A stretch of 64,000 nucleotides of DNA from Tretioscincus oriximinensis (GCA_022410635.1 JAJVDF010000463.1:1003409-1067408); one strand, 5' to 3'; counted from the first letter of the stretch, positions 30,237-44,041 are shown. Notes: generated from the letters alone by a model not told the origin. A program made the numbers and translations.

Positions 30237-30611
30237 TTAACAGTCTGAAATTGTTAACATGAACTCTTTGTTAATGAGTAGAAAGGGTTTTCCCCCCCTG
30301 ATTTCTGCACTTGATAGAAAAGCAACAACAGATATATTATTTATTTACATTTAGACCCCGCCCCATACCTGAAAATATACGTTTTTCATTTTGCTTTAAA
30401 AATGCTATTATGTCAGCTTCGTGTTTTTATCTCTTCTCTGATCCACCTGTAAACCATTGCCAAACCGTCAAAGCCTCTGGTGAGGTGTTTTTTCTTTACT
30501 GTATGATGCAGTAAACAATTAGAATAGGATTGTATTGAACTATAATTCCTCACAAAAGAACTGCATAGAAAGTTCTAGGATTTTGAGTCCCTCACCTGAT
30601 CATGCTGGACT

Positions 30612-31035
30612 GCCTAAATAAAAGGTGCCGGAACTGCTGCGTTAGCCGCCGGGGAGGTGGGCGTGGCGTTATTTTATTTAGGCGGCACCTTTTATTTAGG
30701 TGGGGCGGCGGGGGCGGCAGGGCCACGCCCCCCTCGCCGGCGGCCAACGCAGCAGTACCGGCACCTTTTATTTAGGGGGGCGGAGTTAGGGGTGGCGGCG
30801 GCAGCGGCAGTGGCGGAGGGGGCGCGGTACTGCTGCGTTGGCCGCCGGCGAGGGGTGTGTGCCCCCCCGCTCGCTCCCCCTCTCACCCCCCCGCTCGCCC
30901 CCCCGCTCGCCCCCCCTGCCCGCCCGCCGGCTCGCTCGCCCCCCCGCTCGCTCGCTTGCCCCCCCGCCCGCCCCCCGCCCCCCGCCGCCGGTGTTAGTTC
31001 CGGCACCTTTTGTGCTGGAAAAAAAGCACTGGGTA
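30612..31035. mobile_element. GC-rich nested fold-back repeat
   Basis: The arm at 30613-30657 (CCTAAATAAAAGGTGCCGG, then CTGCTGCGTTAGCCGCC) is inverse to 30732-30776. A third arm at 30818-30856 is inverse again. The right portion is a run of CCCCGCTCGCC-type units and ends GTTCCGGCACCTTTTGTGC followed by an AAAAAAAGCACTGGG string. Low-complexity open frames on both strands, rich in Pro/Arg/Ala, are composition artefacts. It lies about 1.3 kb upstream of the ENPEP start codon and raises local CpG density. Confidence 0.75.
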
Positions 31036-31287
31036 TCATAGAGACCACAGATAGTCAGTTGAGGAATTTGAGATTCCTGGGCTTCTCTATGTCATTAATT
31101 TATCAATTAATCATGATTTGAAACAAAACCAGTTTGAAGAAATAGACAATACAGTTAGGCTGATCTAATACTGCTTCCACTTATCATTAATTTATTCTCT
31201 ATATTTGGATATTACAGAATATGAAATGGATGCTCCCAAATGAAACTTTATTTGGGAATATTTTAATACTAGTTGAAAAGCCTTCAA

Positions 31288-31772
31288 GGCTGCATTCTCA
31301 TTGCCCCTTAACGCGCGCACGACTGCGAAGTCAAACTCCCATCGTTCTGACTGTGTTACCATAAAAATGAGCTTGGAAGTGCTGCAGCGTCACTCTAAAT
31401 GCACACCACAGATTTCTGTTCCACAGTTCTTGGTGAAATTGCGTCGTCGCTGCTGCTTTTTGTAATTCGCGCCACTTGTACTCTGACAACGGAGATCAGA
31501 CAACAAAAAGTGAACGAGAGGGAGGGGCTGGGGGCTCTTTTGTTTGGCATTCCCTCCAGGTTCAGCAGCCTCCCTTCCTCCTCTGGAAAAACAAGTTCTT
31601 CCAGCTACTGCAGCTCGGTGAAAGAGATTCATTGAGCACTCACAGCACACAGAAATTGGGATGTTAACGTGGAATGAATGCTCAAGTAAAATTAAGCCCC
31701 CACTTCACTTTCATTTTGGAGTGATAAAATCCGTTTTCCATTCCTTTTTAAAGGACTAATGGGAATGCAACC
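31288..31772. mobile_element. DNA element with GGCTGCATTC termini, copy 1
   Basis: The ends GGCTGCATTCTCATTGCCCC and ATGGGAATGCAACC are inverted repeats. Interior blocks ACCATAAAAATGAGCTTGG, CTGCTTTTTGTAATTCGC and ATAAAATCCGTTTTCCATTCC are shared with copies at 37842-38323 and 62401-63436. No transposase frame is present. Confidence 0.8.
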
Positions 31773-31779
31773 CATGACT

Positions 31780-34560
31780 GGTGAAGTGAAGGGGTTTGCG
31801 GTGTCCCAAGTCATACATCAACTGCATTGAAAGCACAGTTGAATGCACCTGTGGTCATGGCTTACATCACTGGAGGCTCCCTTCCAAAGGGAATTTATAG
31901 TGCTCCAGGCTGCACTGTCCATGTTCAAAATGTGGGAAAGGTGCCACCTTCACCTGCATTTTTAACATAAGTGACGATGTGGCCTTAACTGCTAGAGTCT
32001 CTCCTTTGCTCCGCTAGGCATAGCAAAGGAGAGGGGACTCTTCAGCGGCCAAAGATGTTGCTGCTGCGTGTGCATACCACCTTTTTCAAAGATCTGGGAT
32101 TGGTCAGAATAAAGACCAATCCCAGAGCTTGGAATTTTATCACTGGTGATGCATGTCTTATTAATGGTAAAGATAACAGAATAAGCATTTCCTATATGCA
32201 ACCCAAGTAAGTATCACTTTCTGATGTGTTAAAGTTTTCATTGATTATCTTTTATTAAAGTTCTTACAATGTAAAATTAAATATATTTACTAAGAAATAG
32301 GTTGTGTTGTGAATAAGATTGTACTATGAACACAGCAGATTTTACTTCCTTATAATGGTTCTATATCTGATATAAATAATTGCATCACTAGCAGAAACAC
32401 TCAGCAAAAACCAAACGTATGGGAAGAGTGTGGTGCAAATTCAGTTACTATTGCCAAATTCTGCACCTGTTACTGGAAAGTGTTACTGGAAAAAGAACTC
32501 TGAGCAAGTTCTATCTCCCCTATTTCCCTTCACCAAGAGCTTGCTTGACCTCGTATTTAAACCTGTGAAATAAGGGCAAATTACCAGGCATTTCAGACTA
32601 TGATTGCCTGATAGACCTAGCACTATGTATATTTTCAATGATACTAGAATGGAGATGTAGATGCTAGATGTAGAATACTAGATGTAGTTTAAGCTACATC
32701 TTGACTCCCAATGGGTGAGGTTTGCTCTCTTGATTTATCAGATCCATCCTCCATTTTGGCTGACTTTATTACTGTTTTGTTGTTCCAAATCTCAGGTATG
32801 CAACAGGATATAAAACAAACAAATACATTTTATAGTGTCAGATGTTGGATGGAACTGACTATTATCTGGAAAGGTAACAAAAGTACCCTACTATTGTTTG
32901 CAATTATTTCACAAATGCTGTGTCACGCCTATATTTTAAGAGAATTTTATCCATCAATGATATCATTGCACCAGTTTACTATTAACTTAGAAAAGCTGTT
33001 TTGGACAAAAAACTCATTAAATTCAGAGTTCAGCTCCAAAGTTCAATGCTGGCCCTAGACTTTCCTAGTGAAAAATGTTACAAATCAGTTACTAAGCAAA
33101 TCTGAGGCTCTGTGCACATGATAGGATAAAAAGTGAAAGAGGGTGAAAACCTAGCATAATCCAGTCGCCCGTCTTTGCATACATACCCTCAAAATCCATA
33201 CAAGAGCTGGTGGAGATGGCAAGAGGAAGGCTGGAAAGATGAGGAATCTGGTACAGTGTATGTCAGCCAGCTGATTTGCAAACCTGACTGGTGTCCTTTA
33301 TCAGTACTGGGAGTTTTGTGTATCAGCAGCACATAAGAGGCTGCAGGCTGCTTCCCTATGGAGGCAGCAGCCATTTTGTGCTCATGTTGGAGAACTTCAG
33401 CTATCTAAATATTCCATAATAACGGAGCTTTTTCCAGGGGCCCCCGGGAGGAGAACGAAAGCTCTGTTTTCACGTGGAGCAGAGGCATTATCAAGATGCT
33501 ACTATGCAAGTAGGGAAACCTCTTGTGCACGGGGCTGATTCTGCTTATCTTTTTGCAATCAACCTGCAAAGTACCACTATCATTGAGACTAAACAAATAT
33601 TAAGACTGCCCACATTGTATATAGCTACAGGTTTGTGTTCCAAAATAAAAACCAGTATGGATAATTAATAAAATTTCTTCTTGGATAGTGATTTCAAGTC
33701 CCAAATAAAAATGCACAGCATGATGGTATCTCCCTGAGGCTTTCTGAGCCCCTGAAGTGAGGGGAAGTACAGATGCTGACAAAGGCTGTGTCCTCCCAAA
33801 TAATTTTTACCACTTTTTTTTGACAGAGTGTGAGGAAATGGGCTCTGCTTATAACTGAAATACTTTCTAAAAAAATCCCTATCTCAGACAAACTGGCAGA
33901 GAAGAAAGGAATCACAGGCAGAATCTAAAATTTATTTTTACTATGTAAATAAACAGGATATCAAAAATTCAATAAATACCATATATTTGGCAAAAATGTG
34001 AACAATAAAAAATGCAAATCTACAAGAGGTTCAAAAGAAGCTCATCACTAGATAATACAGGTGGGCCTCTTCCCCTTATGCTGATGGGGATGCAATAAAG
34101 TTGGGACATATTTACGTATGTGGGTGCACTGTACGGAAATCCAGAATTTGAAGGAAATAATAATAAAAGAGCAAAATCTAATTTTAAATGCGAATATACA
34201 ATCAAAAACAACTTAGCTACTTATAATTACATTACTCTTGAGTAATTCCAGAACAGAGCAAATATATAGCAAAAATGTAATTTGGGTAATTCATATGATC
34301 TGATGAAGGGCTAGAAATACAAATCAAAATTGTAACTCGTAGGATAGTATGATTATATAACTAATTTCATATTATTTGACTGTATAAAAGAAAAAAAAGG
34401 TAGTTTGCAATAGAAATCTCAGTGACAGTCAATTGGACACATGCTACAGACTCATTGTAAGTGGCATTTTTGAAGATAGGAGTGAAAGACTGAAAAACAC
34501 AATCTTAGTGATTTTTAATCAATACAATATTCGTTAAAACAAAGTTTTGTTTCCATTCTC
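31780..34560. other. Intergenic, no recognised feature
   Basis: I find no coding block or repeat family I can name. The 115-codon open frame at 32711-33058 has no domain, no splice context and a chance-like composition. A GGCTCTGTGCACATGAT string near 33110 resembles the left end of the element at 12593. Confidence 0.4.
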
Positions 34561-34667
34561 CATCTCATCTTTATAGGAAGGAATGGGGCTGAGCTGGAGG
34601 GTAAATTACATCTTTTGTATGCTTTTGGATGTTGTTATTCATGCATTCTAGTTCTGTATTCTTTAAA

Positions 34668-34925
34668 GAGCATGGTGGCGCAGGAGGTTAAGAGAATCAA
34701 TGTTTCAACAGAGATATTGGAGTTCACGGCCTCATGTTGGCCATGGAGAAAGCTGAACACACTCTACTGGCCTTAGCTTGAGCCAACCCAGAAGTTTGAA
34801 AGCAAAAAAAAAAAAAATCAAGTAGATAAATGAGTACTACCACAAGGTGGTGGGGAAGTCAGAATAGATGAAAGCTTTGGGGTGAAAAATAACCTTGGGA
34901 ACAGAGCTGAGGTATAAAAACCACA
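34668..34925 (+). mobile_element. Sauria-SINE-like element
   Basis: The head GCATGGTGGCGCAGGAGGTT followed by AAGAG and a GGAGTTCACGGCC block resemble tRNA A and B boxes. The body has AGCTTGAGCCAACCCAGAAG and then AGTTTGAAAGC. After an A run comes TCAAGTAGATAAATGAGTAC, matching the CAAGTAGATAAATAGGTACC block I recall from Sauria SINEs. Its presence supports a squamate source. Confidence 0.75.
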
Positions 34926-35029
34926 TTCTTCTTCTTTTTCTTCATATGTTTCTGTAGTGTATTGTTCATATATTCAATAAAAGGTTTTTTTTAAAAAAAA
35001 AAAACTGAAGTGAACCAGTAAAATAGCAA

Positions 35030-36660
35030 ATTCTGCTTCATCAGACAAGTCAGAACAGAAGGAGAGAAGAAAACAAAACTACTGCACACAGAGGTACAGA
35101 GTGTCTTCATGTTCCTACTTGAAAGAACCCACGTATGATACTCAAAACCACAACTACATCAGTAATCCAACTAGCCTGACTCTCAGCCAAGGGAAAGAAT
35201 GAATGGTATCACTTGTGTATCACCTGTTCACTGACTTAACTTGAAATTCTACTTTTTTGACAGATCTGACTTTCAAATCAAGCACCAGGAAGATCTATAA
35301 CACGTACGTAATGGCAGATTAGTGAATTGAAAGATTCATGCCTCATAAGGAGTGCAACTTTGTTTAGATAAAGATATGCTTTTTTGTGATTTTCTCCCGA
35401 GTAGCAGAGCTGTACTTCTGCGGCAGAGTACGATAGCAATCTAGTTACCAAATAATGGAGTCCACAAGTTTTATTAGGTTTAATCACTTATAGTTTGCTA
35501 AGGTTACTGGGATATAAAACAATAGCATCTTTACTAAATACTACATGTTTCTGCCTCTCAAAAGAGCAAGGACCAATTGCCAATTGCTAAGCATGAGGAC
35601 TGGAAGTGCAGTCTGCAAAGGGGGTGGGGAGCAAACAAATTACATTTGCTCAGTTCTCTTTTTCTGCTGTTCTGTGACAAGCATTTGCAAAAACACAACA
35701 AACTTTCAACAAATCTCATGTTCCACTTCCATTTCTGGGTGTAGCCACCAAGGAAGAAAAGTGTCCTCTTTTGGAGCACAATTTTGTCTCTTCTGTGAAG
35801 ATCAGAATAAAGTGACTTGCAAAGGAGATGTCTCTGCCAGCAATCTCACCCCCAAAGGTGTTTACACTGTTGTGAATGCATTGTGCATATTTGGACTTCT
35901 TTGGGGCTAGCTTTCTTTGATGAGAAACTGTGGGCCTCATGAACCATGATTGGCTATGAATATACCTGGCACTAAAAGCAGGGCCATCTTCCTCGTTAAT
36001 CAATGTGCTCAACTCTTCTCCATATCTTTGGAAGGACTGTTTTTAATATTATTGTTTGTTAAATGAATAGTAGTTTGGACTAATATATTTGGAAAAGTAT
36101 GACAACTGCTGCACGTAGTATTTCAGTAAACTCACACACAAATCTGCAAACTGTGAAATGTCATTGGCAATCAGTAAATACGACTTCAAATAAGGAAAGA
36201 CTCAGCCAAATGAAACAATGAAATAATGAACGAATTTTGCAATAGTGGAAAGATTTTCTCTATAATTCGAATTTCTGTGGGAAACCAAAACAACCAATGC
36301 AAACAAGAGTAGGAGAAAAAAAATAACTATATTACTAAAAAATACAAAAACAGACATTCTGAGTTGCAATATTTGACTAAGCTATGTTCATATTTACCAA
36401 GTGGTCATAGATTCTTGCTTAGACAGACAACTCATTTTATACTCTTCATTCAACTACACCAGTTTCTTCCTTTTGCCTTTCTGCCCCTCATTTTTCTCAG
36501 TTCCCATTTTTTTCCATTTCCCATTATGGACAAAAATTTAAGTCTGCATTGTTGCCCTTAAATGAGAATTCATATTTACCTTTATTGTAACCATTTGGGA
36601 ATATGCCCTTAGGTATATGTTAGGATATGAATATAAAAATAGATATATGTGTATGAGAGA
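35030..36660. other. Intergenic, no recognised feature
   Basis: No repeat family or coding block could be assigned. The 121-codon open frame at 35545-35910 has no recognisable domain or homology and is probably chance. Confidence 0.4.
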
Positions 36661-36675
36661 GAGGAAGAAGGTAAT

Positions 36676-36827
<152 letters not shown>

Positions 36828-37841
36828 CGATTAGAGATAAAGAGATAGAGATGATAGAGAGATAAAGGCAACAGACAGACAGATAGGACTGTCAGACAGA
36901 CAGATGAACAGAAAGATAGAGATAGATAAAGATAAGTAGGTAGAAACAGATTAATAGATAGGTGGTAGATAGGGAGAGAGGGGGGAAGAGGGAGGGGGGA
37001 TAGAGACAGAGATAACAGTTTTTACTACTTATCCTCCTCCTTATTTGACCCCATGTTGTAAAGGTTGTGGCTGCAGTTATGTTTGAGAGATGCCCAGGAT
37101 GGGTTCAGTTCAAATGCTAACTTGGAATTACCTGAAGCTGCTTTGCTGCTGCCATGAATTTCCTTAGANGAGGACCAACATCACAAGGAACGTTCCATGC
37201 ACCTCCCAAGTGCCATATTTTTGTAAAATCAGTGCAATGCCCCCAACCACCACCCAGCTGTTTCATTTACTCAACAATGAGGGTTGAAGGGTTTCCATTG
37301 CTGGAACCAATCATTGTATTTGTTTTTGTTTTATTTTGTTTTTTTTAAAGAAACTTAAAATAAAGGAAACAACACATAGAAGAGTTCTAAGAAACCTCAA
37401 CGTGCTCACATTTAGCAAAAAGCATTAGGTAGTAAAATGTCTTTGCTGAAGGGTTTCCTTTTTTTGGTAATCTTTCATATGCACATCATACTTTTAACAC
37501 TTTATCTACATGGGAACAGATGGCCTACACCACTCTGATGGTGTACGTTTCCTAATTTCCACCTGGGCCCCTTTAGATCATGTACAGAAACGATCTAAGG
37601 CTGCATCCAGACTAGTGTGCTTTCTAATAAGATCTCTAAAAATCTTGCTATAAAGGACTTTCTCTACACAGAGCAAAGAAACTCTTTTTCTTCTTCAGCT
37701 ACTTTACTATAAATCGGAAGATACTCTGAGAGCCTATAGCTCCCAAGAAGCCCTGTTTCTCTTCTCCCATTGGCTGCTGCCTCCCCTTTTGCTAGATGAG
37801 TGAACACATAGAGAAAAATAGCCTTAGTTATAAAAACCTAA

Positions 37842-38323
37842 GGTTGCTTTCCCACTACCCCTTAACACATGGAACACTGCAAAGCCAAAGCCCAGCATTC
37901 CGATTTTGGTACCATAAAAATGGGCTTGGGAGTGCTGTGGTGCCCCTGTAACACACATCACATGTTTCTGCTCCGCAGTTCCTGGTGAAACTTCGTGGTC
38001 ACTGCTGCTTTTTGTAATTCGCACCACTTGAACTCTGGCAATGGAGATCAGAGGAAAAAAAGTGAGTGAGTGGGGCTTTTCTTTTGCTTTCCTCCAGGCT
38101 CAGCTACTTCCCTCCCTTCTCTGGAAAAACAGGTTCTTCACTGTTACTGCAGCCTGATAGAACAAAGATTCATTAAGCACTCAGCAGCCAAGAAATGGAG
38201 CCATTAACGTGGAATGAATCCTCAGGTAAAATTGCCTGCATTTTAAGCTCTCACTTCGCTTTCATTTTGGAACGATAAAATCCGTTTTCCATTCCTTTGT
38301 AAAGATATAATGGGAATGCAGCC
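37842..38323. mobile_element. DNA element with GGCTGCATTC termini, copy 2
   Basis: The left end TAAGGTTGC and the right end ATGGGAATGCAGCCTTA are inverse. Shared interior blocks include CCATAAAAATGGGCTTGGGAG, GCTGCTTTTTGTAATTCGC and AAATCCGTTTTCCATTCC. The copies at 31288 and here have the same length, about 480 bases. Confidence 0.8.
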
Positions 38324-38329
38324 TTAGAG

Positions 38330-40640
38330 CTTATAGGCTATGGCATGGCAGGGGAGTTAATAAAAATGCTGTATTTTCCTGACTAAATTTAGGAGGGAAA
38401 ACAAGTTTTTAATGCCCTATCTCACTGAAAAGAATTCTGAACTCTCTTGGAGAAATTGCAATTCTGTCTACATGATTCCACCCTGATGAAAAGATGGCAC
38501 ATCACATAATCAGCATAAAAGGACTAAGAAGGAAAAGTGAAACATTGGACCTTCCTAATGCATGAAGCACTCTAAATGACTTTTCATTGGAATTGATATC
38601 ACTTTTTCATTGGCCCAGTGTTACTTGTTCTAGGACCTGTTTTGTACATGTGCTTTCTAAATCATTATCAGTCCTGAAGTACCAGGCTAAGGCTGTGGTT
38701 AGAAACACTTTTAAACCACTTTTTCTGGTTTTCAATCCAGTTCTTCAGGATTGAAGATGGTTTAGATGTGTGATCAGACTCATAGACTACTAGTAAATTT
38801 GCTAGTAAATTTCCTTTAAGGCACCTTACCATCCATAATTTCTCCTTCCCCATCCTTATTTATTTCATAATCAACATCATCATAGATAAGTGGATGCAAA
38901 GAACCTCATTTGCTGGTTTATGTTTACATGTACAGTAAATACATCAAGAAAGCTGCATTTACATTAGCTTGGAAAATATATTTGGTTACTTATACCAAGA
39001 TCCATGTGGAAAAGTATGGGAGGAGAAAGGGGGAAAGCACAAGGAACTTTTAAATTAAAATTAGATCATCCAAACCTATGTATATCAGCAATCTTAGCTG
39101 TACCATGTAAGAGATAAGATTGCATTCCACCACACCCAAGTCTATTTTGAGTTCATAGGTACACTTGGAGTGAATTATCTTGTCAGGTTGAGAAGGAGAT
39201 GTGAAAGTGCTTTTTTCAAGGTGGCTAGCCAAGAAAGTAATATGATATCAGTAGATTGTGGTGCTACGGTGTACCTTTGAAATGTATTTCCTGCTTCTAA
39301 ATGGATCGGTAGGAAAATTTTCTAGCAAGTTATAAATTCTCCTCCCTCTCGTACAGAGAAAAGAGAAAAATAGTTGTTATCAATTTAAGCAAGCAATCTG
39401 TCTAATGGGACCATAAAAATAAAAGCAAGAGATGTCCTTGATTCTTGTAGATAAGAAAAGAAGAGGAAGAGAAAAAGAATTATGAAATTATAGGCCTTTT
39501 CATAATGGGCAGAATACTCAACTATGATTCAGTTTAAGACTCTGCCACAGTGTATGACCTCTGCCTCCAGTGCATTGCATCCACCCAAAACATTATATAG
39601 ACTGGACTAGATGCCTGAAATCATGTCCTAGTCTAATTTATGTGTACTTCGTTTCTGAGGTCCGTCAGCATACTAGGAGGTAATACAATAGTTCAGATCT
39701 ACATCCAGAAGACCATGGAGAACTCATTTCAGTGTCATAACAAGATGCTAGAGCTCCAAAGGATCCTGATCTTTTGAATATTCAGAAGTGTTCTATACTG
39801 GCTCTGAAGGTGATGGAGGCTGGTTATCCCATTTTTGGTGGCCTTGTTCAGTACCAGGAGCAATCTGTCCAAACCTATTCCTTTATAGGGCAGTCTATCT
39901 ATACAAAAATAGTGCAGGTAAGTGCAAATATAACCTATAAAGTATTCTTCTCCGATGCATGACCAAGAAATATCATGGCTTACGTAAAGCAGGACTTACT
40001 TCTAAGTGACATAAGAGTATTAAAAGAATAGAGGCCTCATTCTCTGTTGTCCACAATTTCCATTTCCTGAGGTCCATTTCTAGTAATGTGAAGATTTAAC
40101 CCTATTTGCTGAGAAATCCAGTTCAAGTAAAGTGGAAAATCAAATTACAGTTGGATTGTATACCCCATCCAATATCTTCAGATGAGCTGTTTAAATCCAG
40201 AATTTATTTTAAATCTGAAATAACCGAATTGTCCATCCATCCTCACCATTCTGCATTACCAGAACAAGGAGCAGATGTATCTAAAGGGAATTGTGTTCCT
40301 GCACCATTTCACCCTGAAAAGTCACCTGCACAGTCTCCCGATTGGTTGCCCTTCCCTCCTTCCCTTGTACATCTGAATCCAAATGTGCAAGTCTTGCCTT
40401 GAATCTCAGCCAAGTGCCTTGCCTCAAATCCCAAGCTATTTCTCACCTTTTCCTTCTTGTTTCCACATGTGTGCACCATACCAACTGTTGTTTGGTTGGT
40501 TGGTTTTGTGGGGGAGAAGCTCACTCCACAAGCAGCTTCAACTACTGTCAGCAAAACCTAGGGTATGGGGTTTTTTTAGTGAATTGATTGCTGAAAATGT
40601 GTGAGCATGTGAGACAGATTTGCTTGATGTAGAAGTATCT
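38330..40640. other. Intergenic, mostly unassigned
   Basis: No gene is visible. The stretch 40040-40660 ends CTCATCTGGATGTAGCC, inverse to the start of the possible element at 3257, so part of it may be a DNA transposon remnant. Confidence 0.4.
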
Positions 40641-41019
40641 CATCTGGATGTAGCCAAGGTTCATATATTTATAAGTGGTATGATCAGGAGCAAGCTGTAG
40701 AAAGCACTCTGTGCCTTATTTGCACAAACCTAGAAGGGCTACATTCTGAACATGCATTGTTCAAATAGACCTTGTGGCTCCCTAAAGCCACATGGCTGTG
40801 CTAGTGTATTTTTTCACATCCCATGGGATAGCAAAGTACATCATATGTACGTTTGGTGTTTAATTTGCTTTGTAGAAGCATCTTGTCTGGGGAATTGAGG
40901 AGAAAAGAAACTGCTGTCATTTTCAGAATCATAATGGCGCCTCCCATTCGCTCCAGGCAACAGGTTTCAGTATCACCTAGTATTAGGAAGTAGAAGATAC
41001 AGTTTACTGCAGTTGTTTT

Positions 41020-41120
41020 ATCTAATATAAATGTTTTAAATGTTCAGCATAATTAACTGATTGTAACCTAACTCGAGTCTTTGATGTATAGGGCTGAATA
41101 AAAATGCAAATAAATATTAT
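41020..41120 (+). mobile_element. LINE/SINE 3' tail fragment
   Basis: It reads TTGATGTATAGGGCTGAATA and AAAATGCAAATAAATAT, a diverged version of the tail at 14800-14880. Confidence 0.5.
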
Positions 41121-41639
41121 CAAGATTCATAAAACACATTAATAGTGTTTTATGTGTTTGTATGTAGGACAGATATGGGTGGTGAAGAGGAAATGATGTT
41201 GGATCCAGAGTGCTTTGAAGTACCTTCAGAGGCAGCTTTGGAGCTGTCCTTGAAGCCAGTGCTAAAGTGAACCAAATGCAGTATGTAATTGATTGCAGCA
41301 TCATGTATAACGGTTTGATGTTTGCATGATAGCACACATTGTTCCTGTTCCTCCTCCTCTTCTTCTTCCCTACATATTGAAAATTTCAATCCTTGTTGAG
41401 GGGTTACATTTGGAATATCAGTCTAAGTCTTAAATTGTGCTCTCAAGTAGTTCTTGACAGCCAAACATTTCTGTTTACAATCTCTACTTTTCTGCATTAT
41501 TAATTATTAATCTACAATTCAATATCTCTATTGAAGTTGTATTAATTATATAGTCATACAGTCTCTGGATTGTCCATTTAGTATTGTCCTTCAAACCCAC
41601 TTACTAGAATAGTCTGATTACAAGTGATTATCTTATAAT

Positions 41640-41937
41640 TCACATCCCTCAATTGTACAGAAACAATATTTTACACTTCTCCGTGTACTATTTCCATTTT
41701 ACTGTACTTGTTTACCTTAACTGTAAATTTAACATTGCATTTATCTCACTCTCAATCATTTTCCAATATCCCTGGATCATTTCATATTGCCATATCATGT
41801 GTATAAATATACCTCTTTGTTGGCACCTATACCAACATGTCCCAGGAATATTAGGGAGGAAATATGATAATTGTGGACATGTTCTATACCATTTATGAAA
41901 CCATTTTCTTCTTGCTTTTTTATACAATTATTTTTAC
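41640..41937 (-). pseudogene. L1 ORF2 C-terminal fragment
   Basis: The minus-strand frame (41712-41927) reads WFHKWYRTCPQLSYFLPN, then CWYRCQQRGIFIHMIWQYE and GYWKMIESEINAML. This resembles the cysteine-containing C-terminal region of vertebrate L1 ORF2 (CWxCxxxxGTxxHMxWxC followed by FWxxIxxEI). It is a 5'-truncated inactive fragment. Confidence 0.75.
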
Positions 41938-41999
41938 AGAGATGCCAGCGTCTGAAGATCTGTATCAGTCATGAGAGAGGTGAGATCCTTTCAACTCTA

Positions 42000-43100
42000 T
42001 GATTTTATTATTTTAGTTGCCCCCAAACTAAACTATTTATATTCGCCAGTCAACTGAATGGCAGAAAACATTTTTTCTGAAAGCAGAATAAAACTGAGTA
42101 CTGCTTCTTTGTTGGAAAAAGTGGCCTATTTCTCTGTCCTAAAGTTCACTGTGAATAAATTCAAGCGTCTGTAAAAATGAAATGGAAATATGGAACAGAT
42201 TGTTCTGAAAATTTAAGATCTCAAAGAATCACAATTGAAACAATTTTCCTGGCTTTATATTTCTTTTGGAACAAGACACTGACCTCTTCAATGCAGTTTT
42301 TAATGCTTGTCAAGTGGTCATTAATTCACAGAACTGCCTGGGATATAAACATTGAATTGTTTAAAAAGTTTTCCTAGCTTGTAATTTTCACTTGTAATTT
42401 GTAAGCTCTGTCCTCTTGGAATTATAAACTTTGGAAACACAATACAAAGCTTCATGATGTATGGATGTAATAAAAGCCATTTGTAATTTTTTTCTTCCGC
42501 CTGTTTTTTTTTTTCATTCTGAAATAGAAAAGTAGCCCCATTTGGTAACTCGATCTCTATTCCATTTTTTTTCAGTTCTGGAAAAGGTCGACGAGAACAT
42601 AATAGTCCTGTTAATGTTGTACAACTGGTCCATCTGTTCTGTCTCCACTTCCAGCAGTGTTTTGAGAAAGAAAATAGTTTGAATGGCCAAAGATAGTTTG
42701 CATCTTGAAATAAAAAGGCAACAGGGATTCCAACAACACCATTCTATGTTTAGAAACCCGCAAGACTGGAAACTAAAGTTGTATTCACACACACTGTAAA
42801 AAAATGAAACACTTTGAGGCAACATAGAAACAATTTAGGTAAGGTTGGCATAATTTGCACACCAGACTTCAACACTCCTCCCCCCAATGAACAGTCTTAG
42901 GGCACATCCTCTTGCACAACTATTCCCAAAATGGGCGCAACATCATCTTCTGTTCTACCCCATGATGTCACGTGGGTACAGCAGTCCACTCACTGAAAGG
43001 GTCTGTTATCATGGAATAACTGGCCACTGCATTTCATGCAATTCACTAGAAGGCAGTTTGAAATATCTGAAAGAAAACTATGTGAGGACTTTCAGAAATA
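42000..43100. other. Intergenic, no recognised feature
   Basis: No coding block or identified repeat. Confidence 0.4.
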
Positions 43101-43139
43101 AAAAACAAAAGAAATCTTGCGAGACTTCATGGCAAGACT

Positions 43140-43815
43140 AACTCTTGGCTCACAGAGAATGCTTGGAAATTGTAGGCAGAGTCACAGAGAATACTGGGGA
43201 TTGCAGTTCGGCAAGTGCAGCGATGCTCTATGGGGCTCATCATGTGATGATGTTGCTAAGCAAAGAGTTGGGCCAGCATGGAAGCTAAGGTAAAATAGGG
43301 CAAGTGGCTAATGCATTTTTTAAAAAAAATCAAGGAAAACCACAAGGTAGGATAGGGCCACAGATTATGTCCAGACAGAGTCAATAACTGGATTAAAAGT
43401 CAGATTTCTATTGCATTTGTCTCACCAATCTGTTAAATAAACTGGGAGAACAAGGGTTCTAAAGTGTTTTAATTATCTGGGTCATTGGTAAACCAAGAAA
43501 GGCAGCTGTCAAACTGGGTTATATGGTTAAATTGGAAAGGCTGTTGATAATTATCTGTTGATAATTTTTAGAGAGAAAGGTGGGAATGTTGCTTTGGGGA
43601 TAACAGTTAAAACTCCCATAAACATTTCCTCACTGCACAAAAGGGGTGTGTGAAATCTGATACTTACAGCAGACTAATCAATAGCATTTGCTTTTGACAA
43701 GCAGCAAACAAAATGCTGCCAGAAGAGAGTTTCATGAACATGGAAAATTTCATTTGCCAAGAACTGTCAGAATGTCAGAATGTGGAATAAACTGTAAAGG
43801 TATGAATGCAGCCCT
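43140..43815. mobile_element. DNA-element fragments
   Basis: 43150-43260 shares AGAGAATGCTTGGAAATTGT and GTTGCTAAGCAAAGAG-type text with 24995-25030. The stretch ending AACTGTAAAGGTATGAATGC (43795-43813) resembles the right end at 14230-14250. Boundaries are uncertain. Confidence 0.4.
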
Positions 43816-44041
43816 TTAAAGCCGGAATATTGGGAAAATTCGGAACAAATAAGTGCTATTTATTGCTGTGTCTGAACACAAGTGAGATCTTGTGTTTTGA
43901 TTTTGGACGTTACATACAAAGTTCTTTATTGGATAAAACATCAAGCCAGGATCAGATCTAACCCTAGTTAGCCATCCAAGTGCACCAGATGTTTTGGGGC
44001 CAGTCCACCACATCTCGTGGTTAAAGCTACTTCAGAGAGTT

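Noticed and set aside
30657..31121. A 154-codon Pro/Arg/Ala-rich open frame and its antisense partner
   Set aside because: Both derive from the GC-rich nested fold-back repeat; they have no domain and consist of CCCCGCTCGCC-type units.
32711..33058. A 115-codon open frame upstream of ENPEP
   Set aside because: No recognisable domain, no splice context, and codon composition like the surrounding noncoding DNA.
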